Source: Clostridiales bacterium
Lineage (GTDB): Bacteria; Bacillota; Clostridia; Lachnospirales; Lachnospiraceae
Direction: 5' to 3'
NCBI GenBank assembly: GCA_022770525.1
Contig: JALEHN010000040.1
Span: 1 to 61,966 of the forward strand
DNA length: 61,966 nucleotides
Shown: one piece after another, positions 52,576 to 61,966 of the stretch
Layout of the letters: the number at the start of each line of letters is the position of its first letter
Numbering within the stretch: the stretch's first letter is position 1
Made by a program: the position numbers and the translations under genes
Notes under the pieces: generated by a model
Database searches by the model: none
Seen by the model: only the letters and a program-made list of their open reading frames with translations
Told to the model about the DNA's origin: nothing

Positions 52576-52660
52576 CTGTTTTTTATATTACCTGTTTTTA
52601 TGTTACCCGTTTTTATGTTATCCGTTTTTATGTTACTTGTTTTTTATGTTATCCTTTTTT
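52576..52660. repeat. 15-bp tandem repeat between serA and DUF1015
   Basis: About five tandem copies of a 15-bp unit close to CCGTTTTTATGTTAC, the outer copies being 1 bp longer or degenerate. The array lies just upstream of the DUF1015 gene, after the serA terminator; each unit contributes a T run, so it could affect transcription or translation of the gene that follows. Copy number is likely to vary between strains. Confidence 0.85.
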
Positions 52661-52732
52661 AAAGAATATATGACTTCCCGTTTTGCCTCATATGCTGAAA
52701 TGCGGTTGTTCTGTTTTACGCTATACAAATAA

Positions 52733-52772
52733 AGGATGCCGCATGTTTTTCGCAATAAATATGCAGCATCCC
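52733..52772 (-). terminator. Terminator after serA
   Basis: GGATGCCGCAT and ATGCAGCATCC pair (one mismatch) with a ~16-nt loop; the minus strand continues with TTTATTTG. The 52547-52843 gap holds this, the tandem repeat and no gene. Confidence 0.75.
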
Positions 52773-52843
52773 TTATTTAAATTTATATACGTCACACCGG
52801 CAAAATTCGAAACATTTTGGAGGTGTGGTCTGAACAGTTTCGG

Positions 52844-54007
52844 TTATTTAATAATTCTTACCTTGACAACACCGCCGATTTTTTCGATATCACTGACGAG
52901 TTTTTCTGTGGCAGTTGCTTCAAGATCCATCATTGTATAAGCCCATTCACCGCGGCTCTTATTGATCAGGTCAGAAATATTGATGTTGTCTTTAGCACAT
53001 GCAGATGTCAGCTGGGCAATCATGTTCGGAATGTTTTTGTGACAAACCGCGATACGTCCGGCAGCCATACATTTTCCCATATCACATGCAGGATAATTAA
53101 CAGAGTTTTTAATATTACCGTTTTCAAGATAATCCATTAACTCATCGCATGCCATCACAGCACAGTTATCCTCTGACTCCTCTGTAGAAGCGCCAAGGTG
53201 CGGAATAACAATGGCATTTTCAAGATTTGCTGTCAGCGGATTCGGGAAGTCGCTGACATACTTTCTGATTTTACCATCCTTTAATGCTAAAGCCATTGCT
53301 TCTTCATCTACAAGAAGATCTCTTGCAAAGTTTAATACAACAGCGTTGTCCTTCATCTTGCTGATATCATCTGCACCGATCATCTTCTTCGTGCTGTCCA
53401 TTAAAGGTACGTGAATCGTAATATAATCGCATGTGCTGTAAATATCATCAACATTGCTAATATGTTTTACATTTCTTGAAAGATTCCATGCTGCCTGAAG
53501 TGAAATAAACGGGTCATAACCATAAACTTCCATACCAAGCTTATCGCATGTGTTTGCAACAAGAACGCCGATTGCGCCAAGACCGATCACACCGATTTTT
53601 TTGCCCTGAATTTCAGTACCGGCAAATTTCTTTTTCTGTTTTTCTGTTGCTTTCGCAATGTTTTCATCGTCTTTAGCGGATTTAACCCAGTCGATACCGC
53701 CGACATAATCCCTTGCAGCCAGTAAAAGGCCGGTGATCACCGCTTCTTTAACACCATTGGCATTGGCACCCGGTGTGTTAAAAACAACGATACCTTCAGC
53801 AGCGCATCGATCCAACGGAATATTATTGACACCGGCACCTGCTCTTGCCACAGCTTTCAGATTTTTTCCAAAAGCCATTTCATGCATTGCCGCACTTCTC
53901 ACAAGCACTGCATCTGCTTCTTCAAATTTATCGGTCATTTCATAGCTGTCTGTCAGTCTGTCAAGACCAACGTTAGCAATAGGATTTAAGCAATTAATTT
54001 TATACAT
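52844..54007 (-). CDS. serA: D-3-phosphoglycerate dehydrogenase
   Basis: Oxidises 3-phosphoglycerate, the first step of serine synthesis. The ~387-residue protein has ARAGAGVNNIPLDRCAAEG, the NAD fold GVIGLGAIGVLVANT, HVPLMDSTKKMI, and PHLGASTEESEDN with the catalytic His. The C-terminal ~70 residues are an ACT domain (AVCHKNIPNMIAQLTSACAKDNINIS), which may bind serine for feedback. The ATG at 54007 overlaps the serC stop by 8 bp with GAGG upstream, so the two genes are translationally coupled. Confidence 0.95.
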   Translation of the reverse strand: MYKINCLNPIANVGLDRLTDSYEMTDKFEEADAVLVRSAAMHEMAFGKNLKAVARAGAGVNNIPLDRCAAEGIVVFNTPGANANGVKEAVITGLLLAARDYVGGIDWVKSAKDDENIAKATEKQKKKFAGTEIQGKKIGVIGLGAIGVLVANTCDKLGMEVYGYDPFISLQAAWNLSRNVKHISNVDDIYSTCDYITIHVPLMDSTKKMIGADDISKMKDNAVVLNFARDLLVDEEAMALALKDGKIRKYVSDFPNPLTANLENAIVIPHLGASTEESEDNCAVMACDELMDYLENGNIKNSVNYPACDMGKCMAAGRIAVCHKNIPNMIAQLTSACAKDNINISDLINKSRGEWAYTMMDLEATATEKLVSDIEKIGGVVKVRIIK

Positions 54008-55085
54008 GATGCACCTCTTCAAACTTCTTCATGAAATCAACTAAAGCCTGAACACCTTCCACAGGCATTGCATTATAAATACTTGCGCGCATACCGCCCA
54101 CTGTACGATGGCCTTTAAGGTTTTCAAATCCGGCAGCTTTTGCTTCCTTAACAAACAATGCGTCCAGATCCTTGTCACCTGTTACAAACGGCACATTCAT
54201 TAATGAACGGCTTTCTTTTTCTACAGTACCTTTGAATAACTGACTCTGATCAAGGTAATCATAAAGAATTTTAGCTTTATATTCATTGATTTCTTTACGT
54301 TTTTCAAGGCCGCCTGTTTTAAGAAGCCATTTAAACACTTTGCCGCAAATATAGATGGCATATGCCGGCGGTGTATTATACATAGAACCGTTGTCCGCGT
54401 GGGTTTTGTATTTCAGCATTGTCGGTGTACCGGCAAGTACATCATCAGTTATTAAGTCTTCACGGATGATTGCGATAACAACACCTGCCGGACCGACATT
54501 TTTCTGCGCACCGGCATAAAGCATTGCATATTTTGATACGTCAACAGGTTCAGATAAGAAACAGGAGGACACGTCGGCAATCAGATCCTTACCCTTTGTA
54601 TCAGGCAGTTCTTTAAACTTTGTGCCGTAAATTGTGTTGTTTTCACAAATATAAACGTAATCCATATCATCAGTCACCGGCAAGTCTGAACAATCCGGGA
54701 TATAACTGAAAGTTTTATCTGCCGATGATGCCAGTTCAACGGCCTCACCGTAAATTTTTGCTTCAGCATATGCTTTTTTTGCCCACTGTCCTGTGATAAT
54801 ATATCCTGCTTTTTTATTTTTCATAAAGTTCATCGGTACCATGGCGAACTGTGTTGAAGCGCCGCCCTGCATAAACAATACTTTATAATTATCAGGAATA
54901 TTCATGAGCTTTCGCAAATCGGCTTCAGCTTCATTGATAATATCGCCGTAAACCGCAGATCGATGACTCATTTCCATAACGGACATACCGCAGCCTCTGT
55001 AGTCAAGCATTTCATCAGCGGCTTCTTTTAATACGTCAACAGGCAGCATAGCCGGTCCTGCCGAAAAGTTGTAAACTCTGCTCAT
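54000..55085 (-). CDS. serC: Phosphoserine aminotransferase
   Basis: A class V aminotransferase of 361 residues that makes phosphoserine from phosphohydroxypyruvate. NFSAGPAMLP at the start, MQGGASTQFAMVP, and the PLP Lys in YAGAQKNVGPAG are conserved, as is HRTVGGMRASIYNAM near the end. AGGAG precedes the ATG. It is transcribed before serA, and the two share an 8-bp overlap. serB is not present. Confidence 0.96.
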   Translation of the reverse strand: MSRVYNFSAGPAMLPVDVLKEAADEMLDYRGCGMSVMEMSHRSAVYGDIINEAEADLRKLMNIPDNYKVLFMQGGASTQFAMVPMNFMKNKKAGYIITGQWAKKAYAEAKIYGEAVELASSADKTFSYIPDCSDLPVTDDMDYVYICENNTIYGTKFKELPDTKGKDLIADVSSCFLSEPVDVSKYAMLYAGAQKNVGPAGVVIAIIREDLITDDVLAGTPTMLKYKTHADNGSMYNTPPAYAIYICGKVFKWLLKTGGLEKRKEINEYKAKILYDYLDQSQLFKGTVEKESRSLMNVPFVTGDKDLDALFVKEAKAAGFENLKGHRTVGGMRASIYNAMPVEGVQALVDFMKKFEEVHHV

Positions 55086-55234
55086 TTTTTAATCTCTCCT
55101 TATAATGTGTTTGTATTTTTTAATGCCCAATCCCCAATCAATATATCTTATACAAAACAAATCATTGAAGCAGATAAACTGCCTTACTATCACGGTTTTC
55201 AAACCAAAACCCCGACAAATTTAAAGACTGTGTA

Positions 55235-56914
55235 TTACACAATACGCATATCTTCATCAGAAAATGCTTCCGAAATGGAAGCACCCGGTGCCACCATTGG
55301 CCATACTTTATCATCACAATGAATCTGACAGTCAATAACAATCGGTTGTTTAAGATTGATTGCTGTTTTGATTGCGTCATCCAGTTCGTCTAATGTCGTG
55401 ACACGTATGCCCACAGCGCCAAGTCCTTCCGCTACTTTAACAAAATCGACTTTATCGTTTAGAATCGTATTGGAATAGCGCTGTCCATAGAACAGTGTCT
55501 GCCACTGACGTACCATACCAAGTACATGGTTATTAATAACGACTTCAATGACCGGAATATTATATCTTGTTGCTGTCGCAATTTCATTTAAATTCATACG
55601 GAAGCATCCATCGCCTGCAATATTAAACACAAGTTTATCTGGACAACCGACTTTAGCGCCGATTGCGGCACCAAGGCCGTAGCCCATTGTACCAAGGCCG
55701 CCGGATGTAATGAATTTTCTCGGCGCGTCATATCTGAAATACTGGGCTGCCCACATCTGATGCTGACCAACCTCTGTACAAATCAAAGCGTCCCCGTCTG
55801 TTGCCCGATATATCGCTTCAACAACAGCAGGTCCTGTCAGTACATCATGATTATAGTTCATCGGATACAGCCGCTTTAATCCGTGGACATGTGTCAGCCA
55901 TTCGGTATGATCCTGCTGCTCAAGGCGGGCAGTCAGCTGTCCGAGAACAACTTTTGCGTCACCGATGATACTGCATTCCACAGGAATATTTTTATTAATC
56001 TCCGCAGCGTCTACATCAATATGTATAATCTTTGCATTTTTAGCAAATGTTTTTGGATTACCCATCACACGATCAGAAAAACGCGCGCCAACAACGATCA
56101 ATAAATCACATTCCATGACACCATAATTGGAAGTCTTTGTGCCGTGCATACCAAGCATACCGGTATAATTTCTGTCTCTGCCATCAAAGGCACCTTTACC
56201 CATCAGTGAATCTGTGACAGGCGCCTGAACTTTATTTACAAATTTGCGTAATTCTTCAGATGCATTGGACAGCACTGCGCCGCCGCCTACAAATATATAT
56301 GGCTTCTCCGAATGGGAAATAAGATTGACAGCCATATCAAGATCCGCTTCACGGATGTTTTCTGTTGAACGCTTGATCTCAGGCGGTTCTTTATATTCAT
56401 ATTCTGCCTTATTGGCGGTTACATCTTTTGTAATATCCACAAGAACAGGTCCCGGACGCCCTGACTGTGCAATGATAAATGCATTTCTGATCGCATCAGC
56501 CAGTTCTCTGATGTCTTTGACAATGTAATTATGCTTTGTGATTGGCATTGTAATGCCTTTAATGTCGATTTCCTGGAAACTGTCCTTTCCAAGAAGATTA
56601 ACGGCAACATTACATGTGATAGCAACGACCGGAATTGAATCCATATAAGCTGTTGCAATACCAGTAACAAGATTTGTCGCGCCGGGTCCGCTTGTAGCCA
56701 TACAGACACCAACTTTTCCTGTTGCACGTGCATATCCGTCAGCCGCATGAGCAGCACCCTGCTCATGGGACGTCAGAATATGATTGATTTCGCTGCTGTG
56801 TTTATAAAGTTCATCATAAATATTCAAAATTGTACCGCCAGGATAACCGAAAACAGTGTCAACGCCCTGCTCTTTTAAGCATTCGATGACGATTTGTGCA
56901 CCTGTTAATTCCAT
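55235..56914 (-). CDS. ilvB: Acetolactate synthase large subunit
   Basis: A thiamine-diphosphate enzyme of 559 residues that condenses pyruvate to acetolactate (or 2-aceto-2-hydroxybutyrate). Features: VDTVFGYPGGTILNIYD, the catalytic Glu in LTSHEQGAAHAADGYAR, TSGPGATNLVTGIA, GLGTMGYGLGAAIGAK and the ThDP motif GDGCFRMN. The small regulatory subunit gene (ilvN) is not next to it in this window. CAGGAGG precedes the ATG, 19 bp after ilvD. Confidence 0.95.
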   Translation of the reverse strand: MELTGAQIVIECLKEQGVDTVFGYPGGTILNIYDELYKHSSEINHILTSHEQGAAHAADGYARATGKVGVCMATSGPGATNLVTGIATAYMDSIPVVAITCNVAVNLLGKDSFQEIDIKGITMPITKHNYIVKDIRELADAIRNAFIIAQSGRPGPVLVDITKDVTANKAEYEYKEPPEIKRSTENIREADLDMAVNLISHSEKPYIFVGGGAVLSNASEELRKFVNKVQAPVTDSLMGKGAFDGRDRNYTGMLGMHGTKTSNYGVMECDLLIVVGARFSDRVMGNPKTFAKNAKIIHIDVDAAEINKNIPVECSIIGDAKVVLGQLTARLEQQDHTEWLTHVHGLKRLYPMNYNHDVLTGPAVVEAIYRATDGDALICTEVGQHQMWAAQYFRYDAPRKFITSGGLGTMGYGLGAAIGAKVGCPDKLVFNIAGDGCFRMNLNEIATATRYNIPVIEVVINNHVLGMVRQWQTLFYGQRYSNTILNDKVDFVKVAEGLGAVGIRVTTLDELDDAIKTAINLKQPIVIDCQIHCDDKVWPMVAPGASISEAFSDEDMRIV

Positions 56915-56932
56915 TTAAATTCCTCCTGACTA

Positions 56933-58597
56933 TTATTTTATTTCAAGAATCGCACCTCGATTACCGCTTGTTACCATAGACGCATAACGTGCAAGATAAC
57001 CTGTTTTAACCTTAGGTTCTTTTGGCTGCCATGCAGCTTTTCTCTTTGCCATTTCCTCATCAGAAATGTCTAAAATCAGTTTGTTTTCAGGAATGTTGAT
57101 CTTAATGATATCGCCTTCCTGAACAAGAGCGATCGGACCGCCAACGGCTGCTTCAGGTGAAACATGACCGATGGAAGCACCTCTTGACGCACCTGAAAAA
57201 CGTCCGTCAGTAATCAGCGCAACACTTGAGCCAAGGCCCATACCTGCAATCGCTGATGTCGGATTTAACATTTCTCTCATGCCCGGACCGCCTTTTGGTC
57301 CTTCATAGCGGATAACAACAACATCTCCGGCTACAATTTTACCGCCCTTGATGGCTGCAATGGCATCTTCTTCACTTTCAAATACTCTTGCAGGACCTTC
57401 ATGCACCATCATTTCCGGAACAACGGCTGAACGTTTGACAACACTGCCGTCCGGTGCAAGGTTGCCTGTAAGTACCGCAAGTCCGCCTGTTGCACTGTAT
57501 GGATTATCAATCGGACGAATAACTTCAGGATTACGGTTAACGCAGTTTTTAATATTTTCACCAACTGTTTTTCCTGTCACAGTCATACAATCAAGATTTA
57601 ATAAATCTTTCTTAGCAAGTTCGTTCATAACTGCATAGACACCGCCAGCTTCATTTAAATCTTCCATATATGTCGGACCTGCCGGTGCAAGGTGACAGAG
57701 ATTTGGTGTTTTAGCACTGACTTCATTTGCAAATGTTATATCAAAATCCCAACCGATTTCATGAGCGATTGCCGGAAGATGAAGCATACTGTTTGTTGAA
57801 CATCCCAGTGCCATATCTACAGTCAGCGCATTCATAATTGCGTCTTTTGTCATAATATCTCTAGGGCGGATATTTTTCTCAAGCATTTCCATAACCTTCA
57901 TGCCCGCATGTTTAGCAAGTTTGATACGCTCTGAATATACGGCCGGAATTGTACCGTTGCCCTGAAGCCCCATACCGAGAACTTCTGTCAGACAGTTCAT
58001 TGAGTTCGCTGTATACATACCTGAACATGAACCGCATGTCGGGCAGACTTTGTTTTCAAACTCTTCGACGTCTTCTGCTGTCATTGTTCCCGCAGCATAA
58101 GAGCCAACGGCTTCGAACATGCTTGAAAGGCTTCGTTTGCGTCCTTTAACATGACCTGCAAGCATTGGACCGCCTGATACAAATACAGTCGGTACATTGA
58201 CTCTTGCGGCAGCCATTAAAAGGCCCGGCACATTTTTATCACAGTTTGGTACCATAACAAGAGCGTCAAACTGATGGGCAATGGCCATCGCCTCTGTTGA
58301 GTCTGCAATAAGATCTCTTGTTACAAGTGAATATTTCATACCGATATGTCCCATCGCAATACCATCACAAACAGCAATCGCAGGGAAAACAATCGGTGTA
58401 CCGCCGGCCATGGCAACACCTAATTTTACAGCTTCTACAATCTTGTCCAGATTCATATGTCCCGGTACAATTTCATTGTATGAACTGACAATACCGACCA
58501 GCGGCCTGCTTAATTCTTCTTTAGTTAATCCTAAAGCATTAAATAACGAGCGGTGAGGTGCCTGCTGCATTCCTTTTGTTACTGAATCACTTTTCAT
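56933..58597 (-). CDS. ilvD: Dihydroxy-acid dehydratase
   Basis: An Fe-S dehydratase of 554 residues making the 2-oxo acids of valine and isoleucine. Cluster Cys residues are in [10 protein letters not shown] and [19 protein letters not shown]; the Mg and substrate regions [12 protein letters not shown] and [20 protein letters not shown] are intact. It lies between leuB (87 bp) and ilvB (19 bp) and is read with them from the promoter before leuB. Confidence 0.97.
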   Translation of the reverse strand: MKSDSVTKGMQQAPHRSLFNALGLTKEELSRPLVGIVSSYNEIVPGHMNLDKIVEAVKLGVAMAGGTPIVFPAIAVCDGIAMGHIGMKYSLVTRDLIADSTEAMAIAHQFDALVMVPNCDKNVPGLLMAAARVNVPTVFVSGGPMLAGHVKGRKRSLSSMFEAVGSYAAGTMTAEDVEEFENKVCPTCGSCSGMYTANSMNCLTEVLGMGLQGNGTIPAVYSERIKLAKHAGMKVMEMLEKNIRPRDIMTKDAIMNALTVDMALGCSTNSMLHLPAIAHEIGWDFDITFANEVSAKTPNLCHLAPAGPTYMEDLNEAGGVYAVMNELAKKDLLNLDCMTVTGKTVGENIKNCVNRNPEVIRPIDNPYSATGGLAVLTGNLAPDGSVVKRSAVVPEMMVHEGPARVFESEEDAIAAIKGGKIVAGDVVVIRYEGPKGGPGMREMLNPTSAIAGMGLGSSVALITDGRFSGASRGASIGHVSPEAAVGGPIALVQEGDIIKINIPENKLILDISDEEMAKRKAAWQPKEPKVKTGYLARYASMVTSGNRGAILEIK

Positions 58598-58683
58598 CGT
58601 TCTTTTCCTTTCTTATTTCTAAAGTATATGTGCTGCATCTATATGTGCATACGGGCTATAAATAATCGATGCTGTTTTATTTA

Positions 58684-59766
58684 TTAAATTGCAGCAGCAA
58701 TAACATCGCCCATTTCAGAACATGTCATTTGCCTGTTGCCTTCAGACATAATATCAACTGTTCTGTATCCATCAGCTAAAGCTTTCTTAACGGCTGTTTC
58801 AATCGCATCCGCTTCCTTATCCAAATCAAATGAATAACGAAGCATCATCGCTGCGGACAAAATGGTAGCGATCGGATTTGCCTTGTTTTGTCCTGCGATA
58901 TCCGGCGCTGAACCATGGCTTGGTTCATAAAGTCCAAGTTTTGTCTCACTTAAGCTTGCTGACGAAAGCATACCTATAGAACCCGTAATTTCACTGGCCT
59001 CATCGGATAAAATATCGCCAAACATGTTTTCTGTAAGAACAACATCAAACTGGCGCGGATTTTTGACAAGCTGCATTGCACAATTATCGACAAGCATATG
59101 TGAATATGTAACTTCCGGATAATCTTTTGCAACTTCTTCAACAACTTTGCGCCATAATCTTGAAGAGTCAAGAACATTGGCTTTATCAACACTAATGAGA
59201 TTTTTACGGCGTTTCATCGCAGTCTCAAAACCTTTAACTGTGATACGACGGATTTCATTTTCATCGTAAGTTAATGAATCATAGGCTTTCATAACTCCGT
59301 TTTCTTCAACTGTTTTTCGATCTCCAAAGTATAAACCACCGGTCAGTTCACGCATGATGACTAAATCAAATCCGTCACCAATAATTTCATCCTTTAATGG
59401 ACAGGCAGCTTTTAATTCTTTGTATAAATATGCGGGACGAATATTGGCAAACAATCCCAGGGATTTACGAAGTTTTAAAAGTCCTGCTTCCGGTCTTAAC
59501 TCCGGAGGCAGTTTATACCACGAAGATGTCGTCGTATCACCGCCAATGGAACCCATCAAAACCGCATCAGATGACTTACATACTTCAATCGCCTCATCTG
59601 TCAACGGTACCCCTGTGGCATCAATAGAACATCCGCCCATTAAAACTTCCGTATAATTAAACCGATGATTGTACTTTGCCGCTACTTTATCCAAAACTTT
59701 AACAGCCTCATTAACAATCTCCGGACCAATGCCGTCACCTTTAATCACAGCAATATTAAAATCCAT
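58684..59766 (-). CDS. leuB: 3-isopropylmalate dehydrogenase
   Basis: Oxidises and decarboxylates 3-isopropylmalate in leucine synthesis. The 360-residue protein has VIKGDGIGPEIVNEA, LRKSLGLFANIRPA, ELTGGLYFGDR, DNCAMQLVKNP and the NAD loop YEPSHGSAPDIAGQNKANP. I start it at the ATG at 59766, since the TTG before it is less likely. A good promoter lies ~75 bp upstream, so it begins a leuB-ilvD-ilvB unit separate from leuCD. Confidence 0.96.
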   Translation of the reverse strand: MDFNIAVIKGDGIGPEIVNEAVKVLDKVAAKYNHRFNYTEVLMGGCSIDATGVPLTDEAIEVCKSSDAVLMGSIGGDTTTSSWYKLPPELRPEAGLLKLRKSLGLFANIRPAYLYKELKAACPLKDEIIGDGFDLVIMRELTGGLYFGDRKTVEENGVMKAYDSLTYDENEIRRITVKGFETAMKRRKNLISVDKANVLDSSRLWRKVVEEVAKDYPEVTYSHMLVDNCAMQLVKNPRQFDVVLTENMFGDILSDEASEITGSIGMLSSASLSETKLGLYEPSHGSAPDIAGQNKANPIATILSAAMMLRYSFDLDKEADAIETAVKKALADGYRTVDIMSEGNRQMTCSEMGDVIAAAI

Positions 59767-59842
59767 CAAAATCTACCCTTTCAAAATAAAATAAAAAAGC
59801 AAAACATACTGTCGATAAACGCACAATTCTCGCGTAACTACT

Positions 59843-59871
59843 ATAATACCTCATTTTATTTAATATTTCAA
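59843..59871 (-). promoter_or_regulatory. Promoter of leuB-ilvD-ilvB
   Basis: On the minus strand TTGAAA (59866-59871) and TATTAT (59843-59848) are separated by 17 bp. The leader of about 70 nt then reaches leuB. Confidence 0.75.
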
Positions 59872-59947
59872 CCAAAAACCCAATAAAATTTAGTACAGCA
59901 AAGCAATAACGCAAAATTGGTATTAAAAAGTTTTGCAAGTCGTTCAT

Positions 59948-59999
59948 CAACCGTTTAATAACGTTTTATTTATTATGGAAAAACGTCATTAAACGGTTG
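59948..59999. repeat. 20-bp inverted repeat between leuD and leuB
   Basis: CAACCGTTTAATAACGTTTT and its near-exact complement on the right arm (one change) flank a 12-nt loop. It lies about 15 bp after the leuD stop. There is no clear T run on the minus side, so it may be a processing hairpin or a protein site as well as a terminator for leuCD. Confidence 0.8.
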
Positions 60000-60014
60000 T
60001 TTCTATGTTTGATA

Positions 60015-60509
60015 TTACTTTTTGTTTTGTTCATTCATATAGTTAACCAGCCCGCCTGCGCTGATTAATTCCTGCATGAACGGCGGGAAAGCCTGACCTT
60101 TATATTGCTGACCTTTAGTTTTATTGTAAATCATTCCGGAATCAAAATCTATTTCTACAATGTCACCTGCATCTATTCCTTTTGAAGCCTCTTTACACTC
60201 TATAATCGGAAGTCCGATGTTAATTGCATTTCTATAGAAGATTCTTGCAAATGTTTCTGCAATGACACAACTAATACCAGATGCCTTGATTGCAAGGGGT
60301 GCATGTTCCCGGCTGGAACCACATCCAAAGTTTTTGTCTGCTACAATAATATCGCCATCTTTTACATTTTTTACAAAGTCAGCATCTATATCTTCCATGC
60401 AATGTTCTGCCAGTCCTTTTGGATCAGTAATAGCAAGATGTCTTGCAGGAATTATAACATCTGTATCAACATTATCACCATATTTAAATACTTTACCACA
60501 CGCTTTCAT
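60015..60509 (-). CDS. leuD: 3-isopropylmalate dehydratase small subunit
   Basis: A 164-residue subunit of the isopropylmalate isomerase, of the short (aconitase-swivel) type. [48 protein letters not shown] and [16 protein letters not shown] are characteristic. It follows leuC by 11 bp. ATAGGAGG precedes the ATG. Confidence 0.96.
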   Translation of the reverse strand: MKACGKVFKYGDNVDTDVIIPARHLAITDPKGLAEHCMEDIDADFVKNVKDGDIIVADKNFGCGSSREHAPLAIKASGISCVIAETFARIFYRNAINIGLPIIECKEASKGIDAGDIVEIDFDSGMIYNKTKGQQYKGQAFPPFMQELISAGGLVNYMNEQNKK

Positions 60510-60520
60510 TGTTTAACCTC

Positions 60521-61822
60521 CTATAAACCAAGCTCACTTGGTCCTGAAATTTTACCCGTTACTGCACTTGCCGCAGCAACTGCAGGACTAGCTAAATAAA
60601 TCTCTGATGTCACATGACCCATACGACCTACAAAATTACGGTTTGTTGTTGAAACACAACGTTCATTTTCTGCAAGAATGCCCATATACCCGCCTAAACA
60701 TGGTCCGCATGTCGGTGTACTGACGATTGCACCAGCTTCAATAAATGTCTGAATATACCCCGCTGCCATTGCATCAAGATATATTTTCTGAGTAGCAGGA
60801 ATAACTATAACTCTAAGGCCTTTTTTTACTTTACGACCTTTGAGTATTTCTGCAGCAATTTTTAAATCATCAAGACGACCGTTCGTACATGAGCCTATAA
60901 CTACCTGATCAATATTGATATTTTCGATAGTATCGATTGTATGTGTATTTTCAGGTAAGTGAGGGAAAGCTACAGTAGATTTCAAAGCACTCAAATCAAT
61001 TGTATACACTTCATCATATTTTGCATCTTCATCAGCTTCATAAATTGTATATGGTGGAATTCCTGCTGCCTCACATGCTTCTTTTCTCGACGGATTCATA
61101 TGTGTTTCAATATATTCAACAGCCAGTTTATCAACAGGGAATATACCATTTTTACCACCGGCCTCAATAGCCATATTAGCAATTGTAAAACGGTCATCCA
61201 TGGTCAGATATTGAATTCCGTCACCCACGAACTCCATTGACCTATAAAGCGCTCCATCAACACCAATCATACCTATAATATGTAATATAATATCTTTTCC
61301 GCTTATCCACTTTGACGGTTTTCCTGTCAATATAAATTTAATCGCTGAAGGAACCTTAAACCATGCTTTTCCTGTAGACATACCTGCCGCGGCATCTGTG
61401 CTTCCAACACCTGTTGAAAAAGCTCCCAAAGCACCATATGTACATGTATGTGAATCAGCACCTATCACAGTGTCGCCGGCGGTCACAATGCCCTTTTCCG
61501 GAAGCAGCGCATGCTCAATCCCCATCTCACCTACTTCATAAAAATGCGTAATATTATTACAATGCGCAAAATCACGCATACATTTACAATTCTGAGCAGA
61601 TTTAATATCTTTATTTGGTGAAAAATGATCGGGAATCAAAGCTATTTTATCTTTATCAAATACACCTTTCTTTTCAAACTTGTCCATTTCATTAATAGCC
61701 ACAGGTCCTGTAATATCATTAGCCAAAACCATATCCAAATTCGCCATAATCAATTGCCCTGCTTCAACCCTGTCAAGTCCAGCAGCATGTGCTAAAATCT
61801 TTTGAGTCATCGTCATACCCAT
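60521..61822 (-). CDS. leuC: 3-isopropylmalate dehydratase large subunit
   Basis: The Fe-S large subunit of isopropylmalate isomerase, ~433 residues, of the type found in Clostridia and archaea. [11 protein letters not shown] starts it; [46 protein letters not shown] and [13 protein letters not shown] carry the cluster ligands and active site. The ATG at 61822 has AAGGAGG upstream; a TTG two codons earlier is less likely. leuA is not in the window and may lie beyond the right end; the 138 bp upstream of leuC hold no gene I can see. Confidence 0.96.
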   Translation of the reverse strand: MGMTMTQKILAHAAGLDRVEAGQLIMANLDMVLANDITGPVAINEMDKFEKKGVFDKDKIALIPDHFSPNKDIKSAQNCKCMRDFAHCNNITHFYEVGEMGIEHALLPEKGIVTAGDTVIGADSHTCTYGALGAFSTGVGSTDAAAGMSTGKAWFKVPSAIKFILTGKPSKWISGKDIILHIIGMIGVDGALYRSMEFVGDGIQYLTMDDRFTIANMAIEAGGKNGIFPVDKLAVEYIETHMNPSRKEACEAAGIPPYTIYEADEDAKYDEVYTIDLSALKSTVAFPHLPENTHTIDTIENINIDQVVIGSCTNGRLDDLKIAAEILKGRKVKKGLRVIVIPATQKIYLDAMAAGYIQTFIEAGAIVSTPTCGPCLGGYMGILAENERCVSTTNRNFVGRMGHVTSEIYLASPAVAAASAVTGKISGPSELGL

Positions 61823-61966
61823 AACCAAATCCTCCTTATCAAAAAATCCAAAAATAAAATGAGTAAAACTATTGATATATTAGCACAAATACAGATATAA
61901 TAGAAATATATAATATGAATATTTATCATTCTATTTCAGAATATCGCTTAGTAGTAAGACAGTTAT

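Noticed and set aside
52576..52660. CRISPR array
   Set aside because: The repeated unit is 15 bp in direct tandem with no spacers, and no cas genes are in the window.
55086..55234. A small gene between ilvB and serC
   Set aside because: The 71-codon frame there overlaps ilvB on the opposite strand and has no ribosome site.
61823..61966. T-box leader upstream of leuC
   Set aside because: Only 138 bases lie in the window and they hold no GGTGG/ACCGCG-like T-box motif; a longer leader beyond the edge cannot be judged.

Overview
The window is chromosomal DNA from an anaerobic, low-GC Firmicute, most likely a Clostridia of the Lachnospiraceae type. The evidence is the AT-rich sequence, strong AGGAGG ribosome binding sites, frequent GTG/TTG starts, an [FeFe]-hydrogenase maturation gene (hydF), a gapA-pgk-tpiA-gpmI glycolytic cluster, a serC-serA-DUF1015 run and a Firmicute-style ethanolamine microcompartment operon. 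I see no phage, insertion sequence, CRISPR array, tRNA or rRNA.

Left part (1-16.5 kb). A tight minus-strand unit encodes a DUF975 membrane protein, a FliB-like Cys-rich protein, TrmO, a membrane metallophosphoesterase and a CocE-type hydrolase. An aldo/keto reductase with ferredoxin-like Fe-S motifs and a two-gene ABC exporter follow; the exporter has operator-like palindromes and what may be a vanished regulator upstream. Next comes a long minus-strand run: lipoprotein, LytTR response regulator, GHKL sensor kinase, ABC ATPase, ABC permease, M16 peptidase, rlmH.

Glycolysis (16.7-23.1 kb): gapA, pgk, tpiA, hydF and gpmI, all minus, with a good gapA promoter and hairpins between genes. A PHP-family histidinol phosphatase lies on the plus strand at 23.3-24.1 kb.

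Ethanolamine microcompartment (24.2-38.9 kb, minus strand; order of transcription): choline/ethanolamine kinase, eutH, eutA, eutB, eutC, eutL, eutE, eutM, eutT, pduL with a EutQ-like tail, eutN, pduS, pduT, eutS, eutP, eutG. Ethanolamine is imported (EutH), split by B12-dependent EutBC (maintained by EutA, EutT and probably PduS/PduT) to acetaldehyde and ammonia, then converted to acetyl-CoA (EutE), acetyl phosphate (PduL) or ethanol (EutG) in or near a shell of EutL, EutM, EutN, EutS and PduT. No eutVW sensor pair is present. Instead a MerR/BmrR-type regulator (39.1-40.0 kb) sits next to the operon. The eut promoter and the promoter of an agmatinase-family gene (40.15-41.1 kb) share the same palindrome, TTTGTGTNNCACAAA, inside 19-bp spacers, the hallmark of MerR-activated promoters. 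This is the most interesting signal in the window: a predicted MerR regulon joining ethanolamine catabolism, an ethanolamine/choline kinase and a ureohydrolase.

Right part (41.2-62 kb) is mostly housekeeping: a LysR regulator, a zinc-ribbon protein, rpsO-pnp (with a long pnp leader hairpin), argH, an XRE regulator, an MscS channel, glgB with an unusual charged tail, DUF1015, serA-serC, and the branched-chain amino acid genes ilvB, ilvD, leuB, leuD and leuC. A separate promoter lies before leuB.
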